From the NCBI RefSeq assembly GCF_015330165.1, contig NZ_JADDXT010000002.1, positions 3,375,646 to 3,439,645 on the forward strand: a stretch of DNA of 64,000 nt, read 5' to 3'. The translations under genes and the position numbers were made by a program. Below are positions 1-8,157 of this stretch, one piece after another; the first letter of the stretch is position 1, and each line of letters begins with the position of its first letter. The DNA comes from Zobellia roscoffensis. GTDB lineage: Bacteria > Bacteroidota > Bacteroidia > Flavobacteriales > Flavobacteriaceae. The notes below the pieces were generated by a model, which searched no databases, was not told where the DNA came from, and saw nothing but the letters and a program-made list of their open reading frames with translations.

Positions 1-756
1 TGGTGCCTGTCTTGGATCATGAGGCGCGTGAAATGCCAAATACATGAAGAAGGGATCTTTCTTTTTATAATCCATAATAAACTCGGAAGCACTTTCTGCA
101 TAGATTTCAGAGGTATGTGGACCGTTTTTTTCTGTGCCAGTAGGGCCTCTTTTATCCTCTTTGGTTACCGGTCTACGGACCACTTTTCCATCGGTATCAT
201 AAACTAGTAGGTATCCTTCTTCTTTTTTGTAATCACCATCTTTTTTCCAGTCCCAAGAAGGCATACGAAAGTGATCGACCAAGTAAATACCTCTGGACAT
301 TATACGATCTCCTGAATCAAAAGAGCGGGCTAAGGAAGCGTTATCTTGATGCCATTTTCCAACAATATGGGTGTTGTAGCTTTGGGCCTGAAAGGCTTCT
401 CCTATGGTTGTATGCTCGGGCGGAATAGTGTGCCCCTGACCTTGTAATTCAAATACGTTTCTTCCGGTTAACAACATAGCTCTACTGGGAACGCAGGTAG
501 CACCAGAAAAAGCACCCATTAGATAACCGTTGGAAAATGAAACTCCATCGGCAATCAAGGCATCCATATTTGGTGTTTTTACTTGCATGTTACCCAAAGC
601 ATGTACACCTGAAAAGCGATGGTCATCCGTATAGATTACGAGTACATTGGGCTGGTCCTTCTTTTTCGCTTTACGTTTTTGAGCGCTAACAGGAAGTACC
701 AATAGCGTACTAAAAACAACTAAAATGCAAAGTGAAAATCGATTTTTGTAATTCAT
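1..756 (-). CDS. S1-family sulfatase, N-terminal 252 residues (cut by window edge)
   Basis: This is the first 252 codons of a formylglycine-dependent sulfatase; the reading frame is open to the left edge. The protein starts with a signal peptide (MNYKNRFSLCILVVF..., cleavage near VSAQ), so it is exported, probably to the periplasm. A metal-binding segment (VIYTDD) follows, then the maturation motif C-V-P-S-R with the cysteine at residue 88, which is converted to formylglycine in this family. GKWHQD and HAPHDP are further S1 sulfatase motifs. The start ATG lies 4 bases after the stop codon of the upstream GH28-like gene, so it is the fourth gene of the GH2/GH28/GH28/sulfatase unit. It should remove sulfate esters from an algal glycan; the position and sugar are unknown. 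Family is certain, substrate is not. Confidence 0.93.
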   Translation of the reverse strand, partial: MNYKNRFSLCILVVFSTLLVLPVSAQKRKAKKKDQPNVLVIYTDDHRFSGVHALGNMQVKTPNMDALIADGVSFSNGYLMGAFSGATCVPSRAMLLTGRNVFELQGQGHTIPPEHTTIGEAFQAQSYNTHIVGKWHQDNASLARSFDSGDRIMSRGIYLVDHFRMPSWDWKKDGDYKKEEGYLLVYDTDGKVVRRPVTKEDKRGPTGTEKNGPHTSEIYAESASEFIMDYKKKDPFFMYLAFHAPHDPRQAP

Positions 757-760
757 AAGG

Positions 761-2149
761 TTACTCAGATTGAATTGTATTTGTGTCAACAAAAACTTGG
801 GCTTCTCTTTCATCCACACTGTTTAAGGAAAACACGATATTATTTGTTTGAAGGCTATCTACATGCCTACCATACATCCCGTAGGCAGGAAGCACATTAA
901 AAAAGCTGAACTCAGGATATCTGGTAATATCTTCTTCAACCTTGGCCATTGAATGTTCTGCCGTGCCTCCGCCCGGTAGTTCCAATTCAATATTTTCTAA
1001 AGTTATTTTACCAACTTTATGGTCTGGAGTTCCCGTAATTAATATTCCAGATGGTGGTTTTACCCTTGAGCTATCCAAAACCCGGGCATTACCTTTAACA
1101 TTTCTGATGACTACATTGGTAATAGAACCTACTTTTTGTTTTTCGGCATCGCGGTAGGTGCGTAGGCGTTCTCCAAGACGAATGAAAATAGGCATATCTA
1201 CTCTGTCCATTTGGATGCCGTCTATAGTCACATCGTGAATGTTGGCACCATCTACACTTAAGATTTTTATTCCGCCACCTTTGGTATCATAAATTTGGCA
1301 GTTTTTAATGTCTATGTTGTACATATCTCCCATAGACTCGGTTCCGAACTTGATAGAACCCCAATCGCTTCTGAGCTTACAATCGCTAACTTTTACGTTA
1401 TAGGTGGGTTTTGGACTCGTAGTTTTAATGCAGATAGCATCATCGCCCGTATTGATATCGCAATTTTTAATAACAGCGTCGTAACTGGAATCTAAATCAA
1501 TGCCATCGTTATTCTTATGGGCGTGGCTGTAAATGGAAACGTTGTCCACCAAAATAGTATTGGATTGATAAAAATGGCAGGTCCATGCAGCTGGTTGGCG
1601 TAAATGAACATCTTGTACTTTAATTTGAGAAGAATTTACAAATCGTAAAAGAAAAGGCCTGTTTGTGCCAAAACCTTCGGTTTCTGTAATGTTCAGCTCC
1701 TTAATTTTCACCTTTATATTTTTGGATAGAAAAGCTTCTCCGTTTCCATCAATAGTTCCCTTACCGGTTACGGCAATATTTGTGGCATTTTTTGCACCAA
1801 TAAGGCAATTGCCACGTTGTTGCCCAGTAGCATCTTCAAAAGTATCTATACTCTGGTAATCCAACGGATTTGAACTTCCAATCAATTTTGCATCTTTAGC
1901 TATATGTAGGGTTACATTGTCTTTTAGGAGAAGTGTACCTGAAATGTAATCGCCGTCTTCAATAGTAACAGTGCCACCACCAGCAAGATTACAGGCATCT
2001 ATGGCCTTCTGAATGCTTTTGGTATTTATTGTCTTGCCATCGCCTATGGCACCATGATCGACAACGTTGTAACTGTCTGACTTTGAATTACAGCTTACCA
2101 ATAGAATAAAGGTAATTAGGAGGCTTGTATAACGTAGTTTGATTTTCAT
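761..2149 (-). CDS. GH28-like right-handed beta-helix glycosidase, lipoprotein
   Basis: This 462-aa polygalacturonase-like protein has a lipoprotein signal (lipobox LVSC near residue 20), so it is membrane-anchored in the periplasm or at the cell surface. The N-terminal motif (YNVVDHGAIGDGKT, then AIDACNLAGGGTV) is the usual start of GH28/pectate-lyase-3 beta helices. Two acidic motifs of GH28 are visible: NNDGID with D215 and GDDAI with D236/D237. The third family motif, Gly-His-Gly, is not seen: the matching place reads DWGSIKFG. It is 32% or so alike by eye to the gene upstream in the same architecture, and starts 1 base after that gene ends, so the two are a tandem paralogous pair. Known GH28 enzymes cut galacturonans or rhamnogalacturonans; the altered motif and sulfatase context make another uronate- or galactose-linked substrate possible. 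That last point is inference. Confidence 0.85.
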   Translation of the reverse strand: MKIKLRYTSLLITFILLVSCNSKSDSYNVVDHGAIGDGKTINTKSIQKAIDACNLAGGGTVTIEDGDYISGTLLLKDNVTLHIAKDAKLIGSSNPLDYQSIDTFEDATGQQRGNCLIGAKNATNIAVTGKGTIDGNGEAFLSKNIKVKIKELNITETEGFGTNRPFLLRFVNSSQIKVQDVHLRQPAAWTCHFYQSNTILVDNVSIYSHAHKNNDGIDLDSSYDAVIKNCDINTGDDAICIKTTSPKPTYNVKVSDCKLRSDWGSIKFGTESMGDMYNIDIKNCQIYDTKGGGIKILSVDGANIHDVTIDGIQMDRVDMPIFIRLGERLRTYRDAEKQKVGSITNVVIRNVKGNARVLDSSRVKPPSGILITGTPDHKVGKITLENIELELPGGGTAEHSMAKVEEDITRYPEFSFFNVLPAYGMYGRHVDSLQTNNIVFSLNSVDEREAQVFVDTNTIQSE

Positions 2150-2150
2150 T

Positions 2151-3554
2151 TTAGTTGCTCAGGATTTGGTTCTTTGAGATGATTTTTTTGTTTAGGAAAA
2201 CTCTATTTATTTCGCTATTTGTAACGTTTTTTAGAACAATTGGGGCTCTTTTATCTTCGTTTACCGTCTTTATGCTGAAATTTTCAACCACCAAACCATC
2301 TATATGCCGAGCATAAAGTCCAGAAGCGGGTAGGGTACCCACTAAACTGAATTCTGGCCACCAGCCATTAAGTACTTCTTGGGTGTATTCTTTGATGTTC
2401 GTTTTTTGTGCATCTGCAGCAGAACCTCCACCAGAAACTACAAATTGAACATCCTTAATAGTGATATCTTCAATTTGATGCTCTGGAAAACCGGTTAAAA
2501 AGAAAGCAGAGTTTTTATCAAGGTTGGAATTGTCTACCACAATATTGCTAAAGCTAAAGTTGTGCATGCTTTTTAGTGGCTCAAATTGACCCTCAGGCGT
2601 ATCTACCGATGCAATTTGTTTGGCGAAAGTCATGAAAATTGGGCGTGGTACGTTTTCCATCACCAAATTACTGAAGACCATATTTTTCATTTCGCCCCCT
2701 TCGCATTGTTGAATCTTAAGTCCCGAATCCTGTATGTCCTTAAAAGTACAGTTCGTAACGGTAACCGATTCTATATTTCCGCGAGATAGGAGTCCTATGC
2801 GCATTCCGCCCCATTTGGTGCTGAAATGGCAATTGCTGACTGTGATATTCTTACAAGGTTTGTCCGGTCTTGAAGCTTGCAGACAAATACTATCATCACT
2901 ATTATCAAAATTACTATTGTTCACCCGCACGTTTGTACATCCATCAAAATCCAGCCCGTCTCCGTTATTGTTTACGCGACTTATGATGTTGATTCCGCTC
3001 ACCGAAATATTATCACAGTAGAGCCAAGCTGAGGTCCATGCCGCAGGATTGATTAGGGTAATATCATTAAGGTGGATGTCTTTCACGTTTACAAACCGAA
3101 TCATCATTGGTCTGCCTCCTTTTTTCTTGGTGAAGTTTTCTTTGTGTCCATTTCCGTCTATAGTTCCATACCCTTCAATGGCGATGGAACGTGCGTCTTT
3201 GGCAAAAATCAAGCAACGGTCCATGTGAGGTTCGTTTTTGTACATATTCTTATGGGTGTCCGTGGCATAATCCTCATAATTAGGACTCCCAAGAAGCGTT
3301 GCTCCATTCTCAATATGAAGGGTAACAAAATCCTTAAGGTAGATAGTGCCGATTACAACCGTTTTTCCTGAGGGAATAATCACCTTTCCTCCGCCGTTTT
3401 TTGTACAGGCATCAATGGCTTTCTGAACCGCTTTGGTGTCTATGGTGGTGCCATCGGCCTTTGCGCCGTAATCTAACACGTTAAAGTCTGTGGCATATGA
3501 CTGTAAATGAAAAAGTAAGCCGATTATAAAAGGGATTAGGATTTTGATTTTCAT
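2151..3554 (-). CDS. GH28-like right-handed beta-helix glycosidase, exported
   Basis: This 467-aa protein has a cleavable signal peptide (MKIKILIPFIIGLLF..., ending near SYA) instead of the lipobox of its neighbour. It has the same beta-helix start (FNVLDYGAKADGTT, AIDACTKNGGGKV) and the GH28 acidic motifs NNGDGLDFD (D199) and NSDDSICL (D220/D221). As in the next gene, the Gly-His-Gly motif is absent; the matching stretch reads TKWGGMRIG. It lies 7 bases after the GH2 gene and 1 base before the second GH28-like gene, so it is surely co-transcribed. GH28 enzymes use two or three aspartates in an inverting mechanism, so the retained D199/D220/D221 argue for an active hydrolase. A different linkage preference is inferred, not shown. 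Confidence 0.85.
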   Translation of the reverse strand: MKIKILIPFIIGLLFHLQSYATDFNVLDYGAKADGTTIDTKAVQKAIDACTKNGGGKVIIPSGKTVVIGTIYLKDFVTLHIENGATLLGSPNYEDYATDTHKNMYKNEPHMDRCLIFAKDARSIAIEGYGTIDGNGHKENFTKKKGGRPMMIRFVNVKDIHLNDITLINPAAWTSAWLYCDNISVSGINIISRVNNNGDGLDFDGCTNVRVNNSNFDNSDDSICLQASRPDKPCKNITVSNCHFSTKWGGMRIGLLSRGNIESVTVTNCTFKDIQDSGLKIQQCEGGEMKNMVFSNLVMENVPRPIFMTFAKQIASVDTPEGQFEPLKSMHNFSFSNIVVDNSNLDKNSAFFLTGFPEHQIEDITIKDVQFVVSGGGSAADAQKTNIKEYTQEVLNGWWPEFSLVGTLPASGLYARHIDGLVVENFSIKTVNEDKRAPIVLKNVTNSEINRVFLNKKIISKNQILSN

Positions 3555-3561
3555 TTAAGTT

Positions 3562-6039
3562 TTATTTTGAACTAATGGTTATTGTATGGGTTTTTAATCC
3601 GTTAGAAGTAGCGGAAATTTTGATGTTTCCGGCAGCCTCGGTAGATTTCAATACGAGTAAACATTTTCCGTTAAATGCTTTGATCTTAGTATCTTGAAAC
3701 GACTCTAAAGAAGCTGGGTTTCCATTACCTACAGCGGCAAGACTTCCTGCTCCTTTTATGGTGAATTGTACTTGGTTATCAGCATTAGGAATAAGGTTTC
3801 CTTCCTCATCTGTTATATCGACTTCAATAAAAGAAAGGTCTTTTCCGTCTGCGGTTATTTCCGTACGGTCTGCTGTTAAGCGTATTTTTGATGCTTTTTT
3901 AGCTGTTTTAATAACTTTTTCAGCAACTGCTTTTCCATCTTTATAACCAATTACTTTTAAGCTTCCCGGTTGGTAAGGAACATTCCAACTCAACCTGTAT
4001 TTTGAAGTATACATTCCTTTTTCAAATCCACGAAATTCCGCTGGGATATCTGTAGTATCAACTCCTTTTACTTTTTTGCCCAATGACTTTCCGTTCACGA
4101 TCAATTCTACTTCATCGCAATTCGTATAGGCATAAACTGGAATTTCTTCACCTTCTTTTCCTTCCCAGTTCCAATGTGGCAATACGTGAACCATAGGTTC
4201 TGTAGTCCATTGACTTTGGTAGAGGTAGTATCTATCTTTTGGAAAGCCACATAAATCTACTGGAGCAAAATAAGAGGCGTGTACTGGCCAGTCAGCATTC
4301 CAATATCCATCCGTAGAATTATCGCGACCACCGTAAGGGGTGGGTTCACCAAGATAATCGAAGCCCGTCCACATGAATTCACCTAAAAATGTAGGGTTTT
4401 CTGCCTGCACATCAAACTCAACATCAGGAGGATATGCCCATGGTGGGCCAACAGTAACATCATAACTAGAAACTTCTAAGGTTTCCTTCTTATGGTCATG
4501 TGTAATAGGTAGAGCGTAGGTACCACGGCTACTGGTTTGCGATGAGGTCTCGGAACCATAAAGAATCATATCTGGATTTTCTTTAACCGTTGCGGCATAG
4601 TCAAAAGGCTTATAATTTAAACCGACAATATCTATCTGATAGGCCAGCTTGTTTTTAAAAGCACCACCGTAGTTGTTAAACCCGGCAGTGGTGGGTCTAG
4701 TATGATCTTCATCGTGGCAGATGTCATTCAGCATTTTGGCCACTTTCCAGCCGTCTTTTTCGCGTTGCTCTATGATTTCGTTTCCGATACTCCACATGAT
4801 AACGGAAGGATGGTTACGGTCTCTTTTTATCATATCCCTTAAATCGCGCTCATGCCATTCGTCAAAAAACTTGTTATACCCATTTATGACCTTTGGTATT
4901 TTCCATTCATCAAAAGCTTCGTCCAATACTACAATACCTAATTTATCACAGATTTGAAGCATTTCGGGCGATGGTGGGTTATGACTTGTACGCAAGGCAT
5001 TCACGCCCATACTTTGCATAATCTGCATTTGGCGTTCGGTAGCCCTGTAATTTACAGCCCCTCCTAAAGGTCCGAGGTCATGGTGCATACATACACCATT
5101 AAATTCTACCGGTTTTTCATTCAGTAGAAAACCTTTTTTAGCATCGAAAGAAATACTTCTAATTCCTAAAGTACTTTTGTACTCATCTATAACTATGTTC
5201 CCTTTTTTCACTTGGGTGACAACATCATATAAATATGGGTTTTCAATGCCCCAACGATTAGGGTTATTCACCACTAATTCATCTATAACAATTTTATCTG
5301 CTGTTTTTTCTAGTTTAACTTCTTGACTGATAGAGGCTACTATGTTATTAAGTCCATCAATTATTTTTGTTTCCAGAGTAATTTTAGCTTCCTTTTCTAG
5401 AGAATTTTTTACGGTAGTCTCAATTTTTACGGTAGCCTTTTCATCTGATACCTCGGGTGTTGTAATATAGGTTCCCCAAAGCGGAATGTGGACAGGGTTA
5501 TTTATTTTTAGATAGGTATTTCTATAGATACCAGCACCAGAGTACCACCTGGAAGCTAAATCTTCTGGAGCAACCCTAACAGCAATTACGTTATCCTCTC
5601 CAAATTTAATGAATGGTGTTAAATCCAGTTCAAAACCCATATAACCAAAAGGACGTTCGCCAATGTACTCGCCATTTATGTACACACGACTATTGTTCAT
5701 GACACCATCAAACAATACAGCTATTTGTTGTTCTGTATATTTTTTATCTATGGTAAAATGTTTACGGTACCAAGCAGTTCCGTGTACCGGTAAACCACCT
5801 GTACGAGCGTTGTATTTTTTATCAAAAGGACCTTCAATGGCCCAATCGTGCGGTAAATTCAGTTTGTGCCAAGTTGCATCTTTAAAAGTAGATTTTTCAG
5901 CTCCAGAAGGGTCGCCCTTTTGAAAGAGCCAACCGCTATTAAAGGATACATCACCATGTGTAGCTTCAGAATTCAGTTGTGCAAAAGAAAAACTGAATTG
6001 TAGTAAAAGGATAAATAGAAAGCTTTTTCTCAACATCAT
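3562..6039 (-). CDS. GH2 family glycosidase, beta-galactosidase-like, exported
   Basis: This 825-aa protein opens with a signal peptide ending near FSFAQ. Domains in order: GH2 sugar-binding jelly roll (about 35-190, with GTAWYRKHF and SRVYINGEYIG), an immunoglobulin-like middle domain (about 195-300), the TIM barrel (about 305-610) and C-terminal Ig-like domains of the DUF4982/GH2-C type (about 640-825). TSHNPPSPEML and DEAFDEW are typical GH2 signatures. The acid/base glutamate is E421 in SIGNE and the nucleophile is E554 in FLGEFMW. It is the first gene of a leftward unit with two GH28-like genes and a sulfatase. Likely role: exo-release of beta-galactose (or a related beta-linked sugar) from oligosaccharides in the periplasm. 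Beta-glucuronidase or beta-mannosidase activity cannot be excluded from motifs alone. Confidence 0.93.
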   Translation of the reverse strand: MMLRKSFLFILLLQFSFSFAQLNSEATHGDVSFNSGWLFQKGDPSGAEKSTFKDATWHKLNLPHDWAIEGPFDKKYNARTGGLPVHGTAWYRKHFTIDKKYTEQQIAVLFDGVMNNSRVYINGEYIGERPFGYMGFELDLTPFIKFGEDNVIAVRVAPEDLASRWYSGAGIYRNTYLKINNPVHIPLWGTYITTPEVSDEKATVKIETTVKNSLEKEAKITLETKIIDGLNNIVASISQEVKLEKTADKIVIDELVVNNPNRWGIENPYLYDVVTQVKKGNIVIDEYKSTLGIRSISFDAKKGFLLNEKPVEFNGVCMHHDLGPLGGAVNYRATERQMQIMQSMGVNALRTSHNPPSPEMLQICDKLGIVVLDEAFDEWKIPKVINGYNKFFDEWHERDLRDMIKRDRNHPSVIMWSIGNEIIEQREKDGWKVAKMLNDICHDEDHTRPTTAGFNNYGGAFKNKLAYQIDIVGLNYKPFDYAATVKENPDMILYGSETSSQTSSRGTYALPITHDHKKETLEVSSYDVTVGPPWAYPPDVEFDVQAENPTFLGEFMWTGFDYLGEPTPYGGRDNSTDGYWNADWPVHASYFAPVDLCGFPKDRYYLYQSQWTTEPMVHVLPHWNWEGKEGEEIPVYAYTNCDEVELIVNGKSLGKKVKGVDTTDIPAEFRGFEKGMYTSKYRLSWNVPYQPGSLKVIGYKDGKAVAEKVIKTAKKASKIRLTADRTEITADGKDLSFIEVDITDEEGNLIPNADNQVQFTIKGAGSLAAVGNGNPASLESFQDTKIKAFNGKCLLVLKSTEAAGNIKISATSNGLKTHTITISSK

Positions 6040-6400
6040 ATTTGCGTTAATAATTATAGTGGTGAAAGTCTAAAATAATTTTCTGGCAAAAGACCACGAA
6101 CGGTTGAAAGAATAGAACAGATGGTTTTTTTAGAGAAGCTTGAATAAGTGAATCTAAAATTTAGGGCGTCACAGAGTAAACATTGAGATTTATGAGAGAT
6201 TAAGGTTTGTCAATGTATTGTCTAGTTTTTAGGTTTGTCATAAACCAATAGCAGCATGTAGGTTGCTTGAAAAAGCACGAGTAAATGTTCATTTGTTATA
6301 ACCTTTAGCACATTCGTGGCTCGCAGATCGGGCATAAAATTAGAATTTAGCAACTTCTAATAGGGCGAAATAAAATGGTATCGTCAATAACAACCACACT
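6040..6400. promoter_or_regulatory. Divergent intergenic region, GH2 unit / GH29 gene
   Basis: The 361 bases between two divergent starts must hold promoters for both directions. An exact 10-base direct repeat, AGGTTTGTCA, is present at 6203-6212 and 6231-6240, with start points 28 bases apart. The word CATTTGTT at 6290-6297 resembles the core of the candidate operator found before susC and before the DUF1080 unit. I see no clear -7 element in either direction and no coding potential. Confidence 0.5.
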
Positions 6401-7957
6401 ATGAATTTTAAACATTTAGCGGCACTCTCAGTCGCCATTATCTGTATAGCTTCTTGCGGCAGTTCAGATAAGAAAAATCAAAAAGATACAGCACAATTAA
6501 GTGCTGCCGATACGACTAAGGTCTTTCAGCCTAATTGGGAATCTATCAAAAAAAACTATAAAGACCCTAAATGGTTTAGTGACGATAAATTCGGAATATT
6601 TATTCACTGGGGCGCATATTCAGTGCCTGCTTTTGGTTCGGAATGGTATCCTCGCCAGATGTATATGGATACTGCAACCTTTTCAGCTACTTTAAAGAAG
6701 GGAAAGAAGGGACCAAATGCAACCTATACCCACCACAAAAAGACTTGGGGGGACCAAAAGGAATTTGGATACAAAGATTTTATACCCATGTTCAAGGCTG
6801 AAAAATTTGATGCTAAGGAATGGATTGACCTATTTAAAAAATCTGGAGCTAAATATGTAGTTCCTGTAGCGGATCACCATGATGGTTTTGCGATGTACAA
6901 ATCAAATACCACGCGTTGGAATTCATTTGATATGGGTCCAAAGAGAGATGTATTGGGCGAACTTTTTAAGGAAGGTAAGGCTCAGGGCCTAAAAATGGGA
7001 GCTTCTTCTCACTTTGCTTTTAACTGGTCTTTTTATAATAAAAAGGATAAGTTTGACACTGTTGATCCTGAGTATGCCGATTTGTATTCCAGTAAAGGAA
7101 AGGATTTAACGCAGCCTGTTTCGGAGGAATTTAAAGAACGATGGTGGAAGCGAACTATTGATTTGGTAGACACGTATCAGCCAGACATTCTTTATTTCGA
7201 TTTCTATGTAGATATTGAAGATTTTGCGGACTTAAGACCAAAATTGGCAGCATACTACTATAACAAAGGTCGTGAATGGGGTAAAGAGGTTTTAATAAAT
7301 GATAAGAATTTTGGTCATGAGGCATTTCCTGAAGGAACTGTGATATATGATCTTGAAAGAGGAAAACTTCCAGGTATTAGAAAATTGCCTTGGCAAACGG
7401 ATACTTCTATAGGTAAGAATTCTTGGTCTCATGTTACCAACTGGGATTCTAAAACTGCCAATCAACTGATTGATGATTTAGTAGATATCGTCTCTAAAAA
7501 CGGAAATTTACTACTAAACGTAGGCCCAAAAGCCGATGGAACTATTCCTGATGACCAAAAAGAGATTCTATTGCAAATAGGAGATTGGCTTGCTACAAAT
7601 GGAGATGCTATATACGATACAAGATATTGGAAAACTTTTGGAGAAGGCCCTACAGAGGTTAAAAAGGGACACCATTCCGAAGGAAAAAACAAGGAGTTTA
7701 CCGGACAAGATATCAGGTTTACCCAAAAAGGGGATAAGCTGTACGCCATTATGTTGGCTTGGCCAAAGAATGGTAAGATTGATATAGAGTCTTTAGGAAG
7801 TGCAAATGCCTATGCCGAAGGATTGGATATCAAAGCCGTGAAATTATTGGGTAGTGATGCTAAAATAGATTTTGAGCAGACAGAAGAAGCACTATCGATT
7901 AAGAAATTAGGTAAAAAATCCGGTGAGTATGCCCATGTGTTAGAGATTTCAATTTAA
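6401..7957 (+). CDS. GH29 alpha-L-fucosidase-type exo-glycosidase, lipoprotein
   Basis: This 518-aa lipoprotein has a lipobox (IASC, near residue 19). The GH29 catalytic barrel occupies about 45-385, with the family motifs FGIFIHWGAYSVPAF, PVADHHDGFAMY and WNSFDMGPKRD. The catalytic nucleophile is D267 in PDILYFDF, the place of the usual WxD; here the tryptophan is tyrosine. A C-terminal beta-sandwich follows (about 420-518). GH29 enzymes release alpha-L-fucose by a retaining mechanism, and some members act on alpha-L-galactose. It is transcribed alone, divergently from the GH2 unit, and ends at strong terminator-like hairpins. The second GH29 in this window (26361-27872) is clearly divergent from it, so the two probably act on different linkages or sugars. 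Confidence 0.93.
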   Translation: MNFKHLAALSVAIICIASCGSSDKKNQKDTAQLSAADTTKVFQPNWESIKKNYKDPKWFSDDKFGIFIHWGAYSVPAFGSEWYPRQMYMDTATFSATLKKGKKGPNATYTHHKKTWGDQKEFGYKDFIPMFKAEKFDAKEWIDLFKKSGAKYVVPVADHHDGFAMYKSNTTRWNSFDMGPKRDVLGELFKEGKAQGLKMGASSHFAFNWSFYNKKDKFDTVDPEYADLYSSKGKDLTQPVSEEFKERWWKRTIDLVDTYQPDILYFDFYVDIEDFADLRPKLAAYYYNKGREWGKEVLINDKNFGHEAFPEGTVIYDLERGKLPGIRKLPWQTDTSIGKNSWSHVTNWDSKTANQLIDDLVDIVSKNGNLLLNVGPKADGTIPDDQKEILLQIGDWLATNGDAIYDTRYWKTFGEGPTEVKKGHHSEGKNKEFTGQDIRFTQKGDKLYAIMLAWPKNGKIDIESLGSANAYAEGLDIKAVKLLGSDAKIDFEQTEEALSIKKLGKKSGEYAHVLEISI

Positions 7958-7996
7958 TGTAAAGCTCTATATAAGATTGTTTTTTTGTGTTAGTTT

Positions 7997-8034
7997 AAGT
8001 GCATCAATCGTTCATAGTTGGTGCACTTTTTTTA
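7997..8034 (+). terminator. Rho-independent terminator after the GH29 gene
   Basis: The arm AAGTGCA at 7997-8003 pairs perfectly with TGCACTT at 8022-8028; the stem extends inward through C-G and A-T pairs with two G-U wobbles, and a run of T follows. It lies 39 bases after the GH29 stop codon. Confidence 0.8.
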
Positions 8035-8093
8035 TGTTCATGCCTTAAGTTAGGGTATGGTCGGAGACTTTCTTCCTTGCATTCTAAGCAAAG

Positions 8094-8134
8094 AAACAGC
8101 CCTGTTTATATGAATATGAACAGGGCTGTTTTAG
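8094..8134. terminator. Bidirectional terminator hairpin between convergent genes
   Basis: AAACAGCCCTGTT (8094-8106) and AACAGGGCTGTTT (8119-8131) form a perfect 13-bp stem with a 12-base loop. It is flanked by T-rich sequence on both strands and sits just beyond the stop codon of the leftward sulfatase, so it can end transcription of that gene and back up the GH29 terminator. Confidence 0.8.
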
Positions 8135-8157
8135 TAGGTGTACTCAGTAAAGGTATT

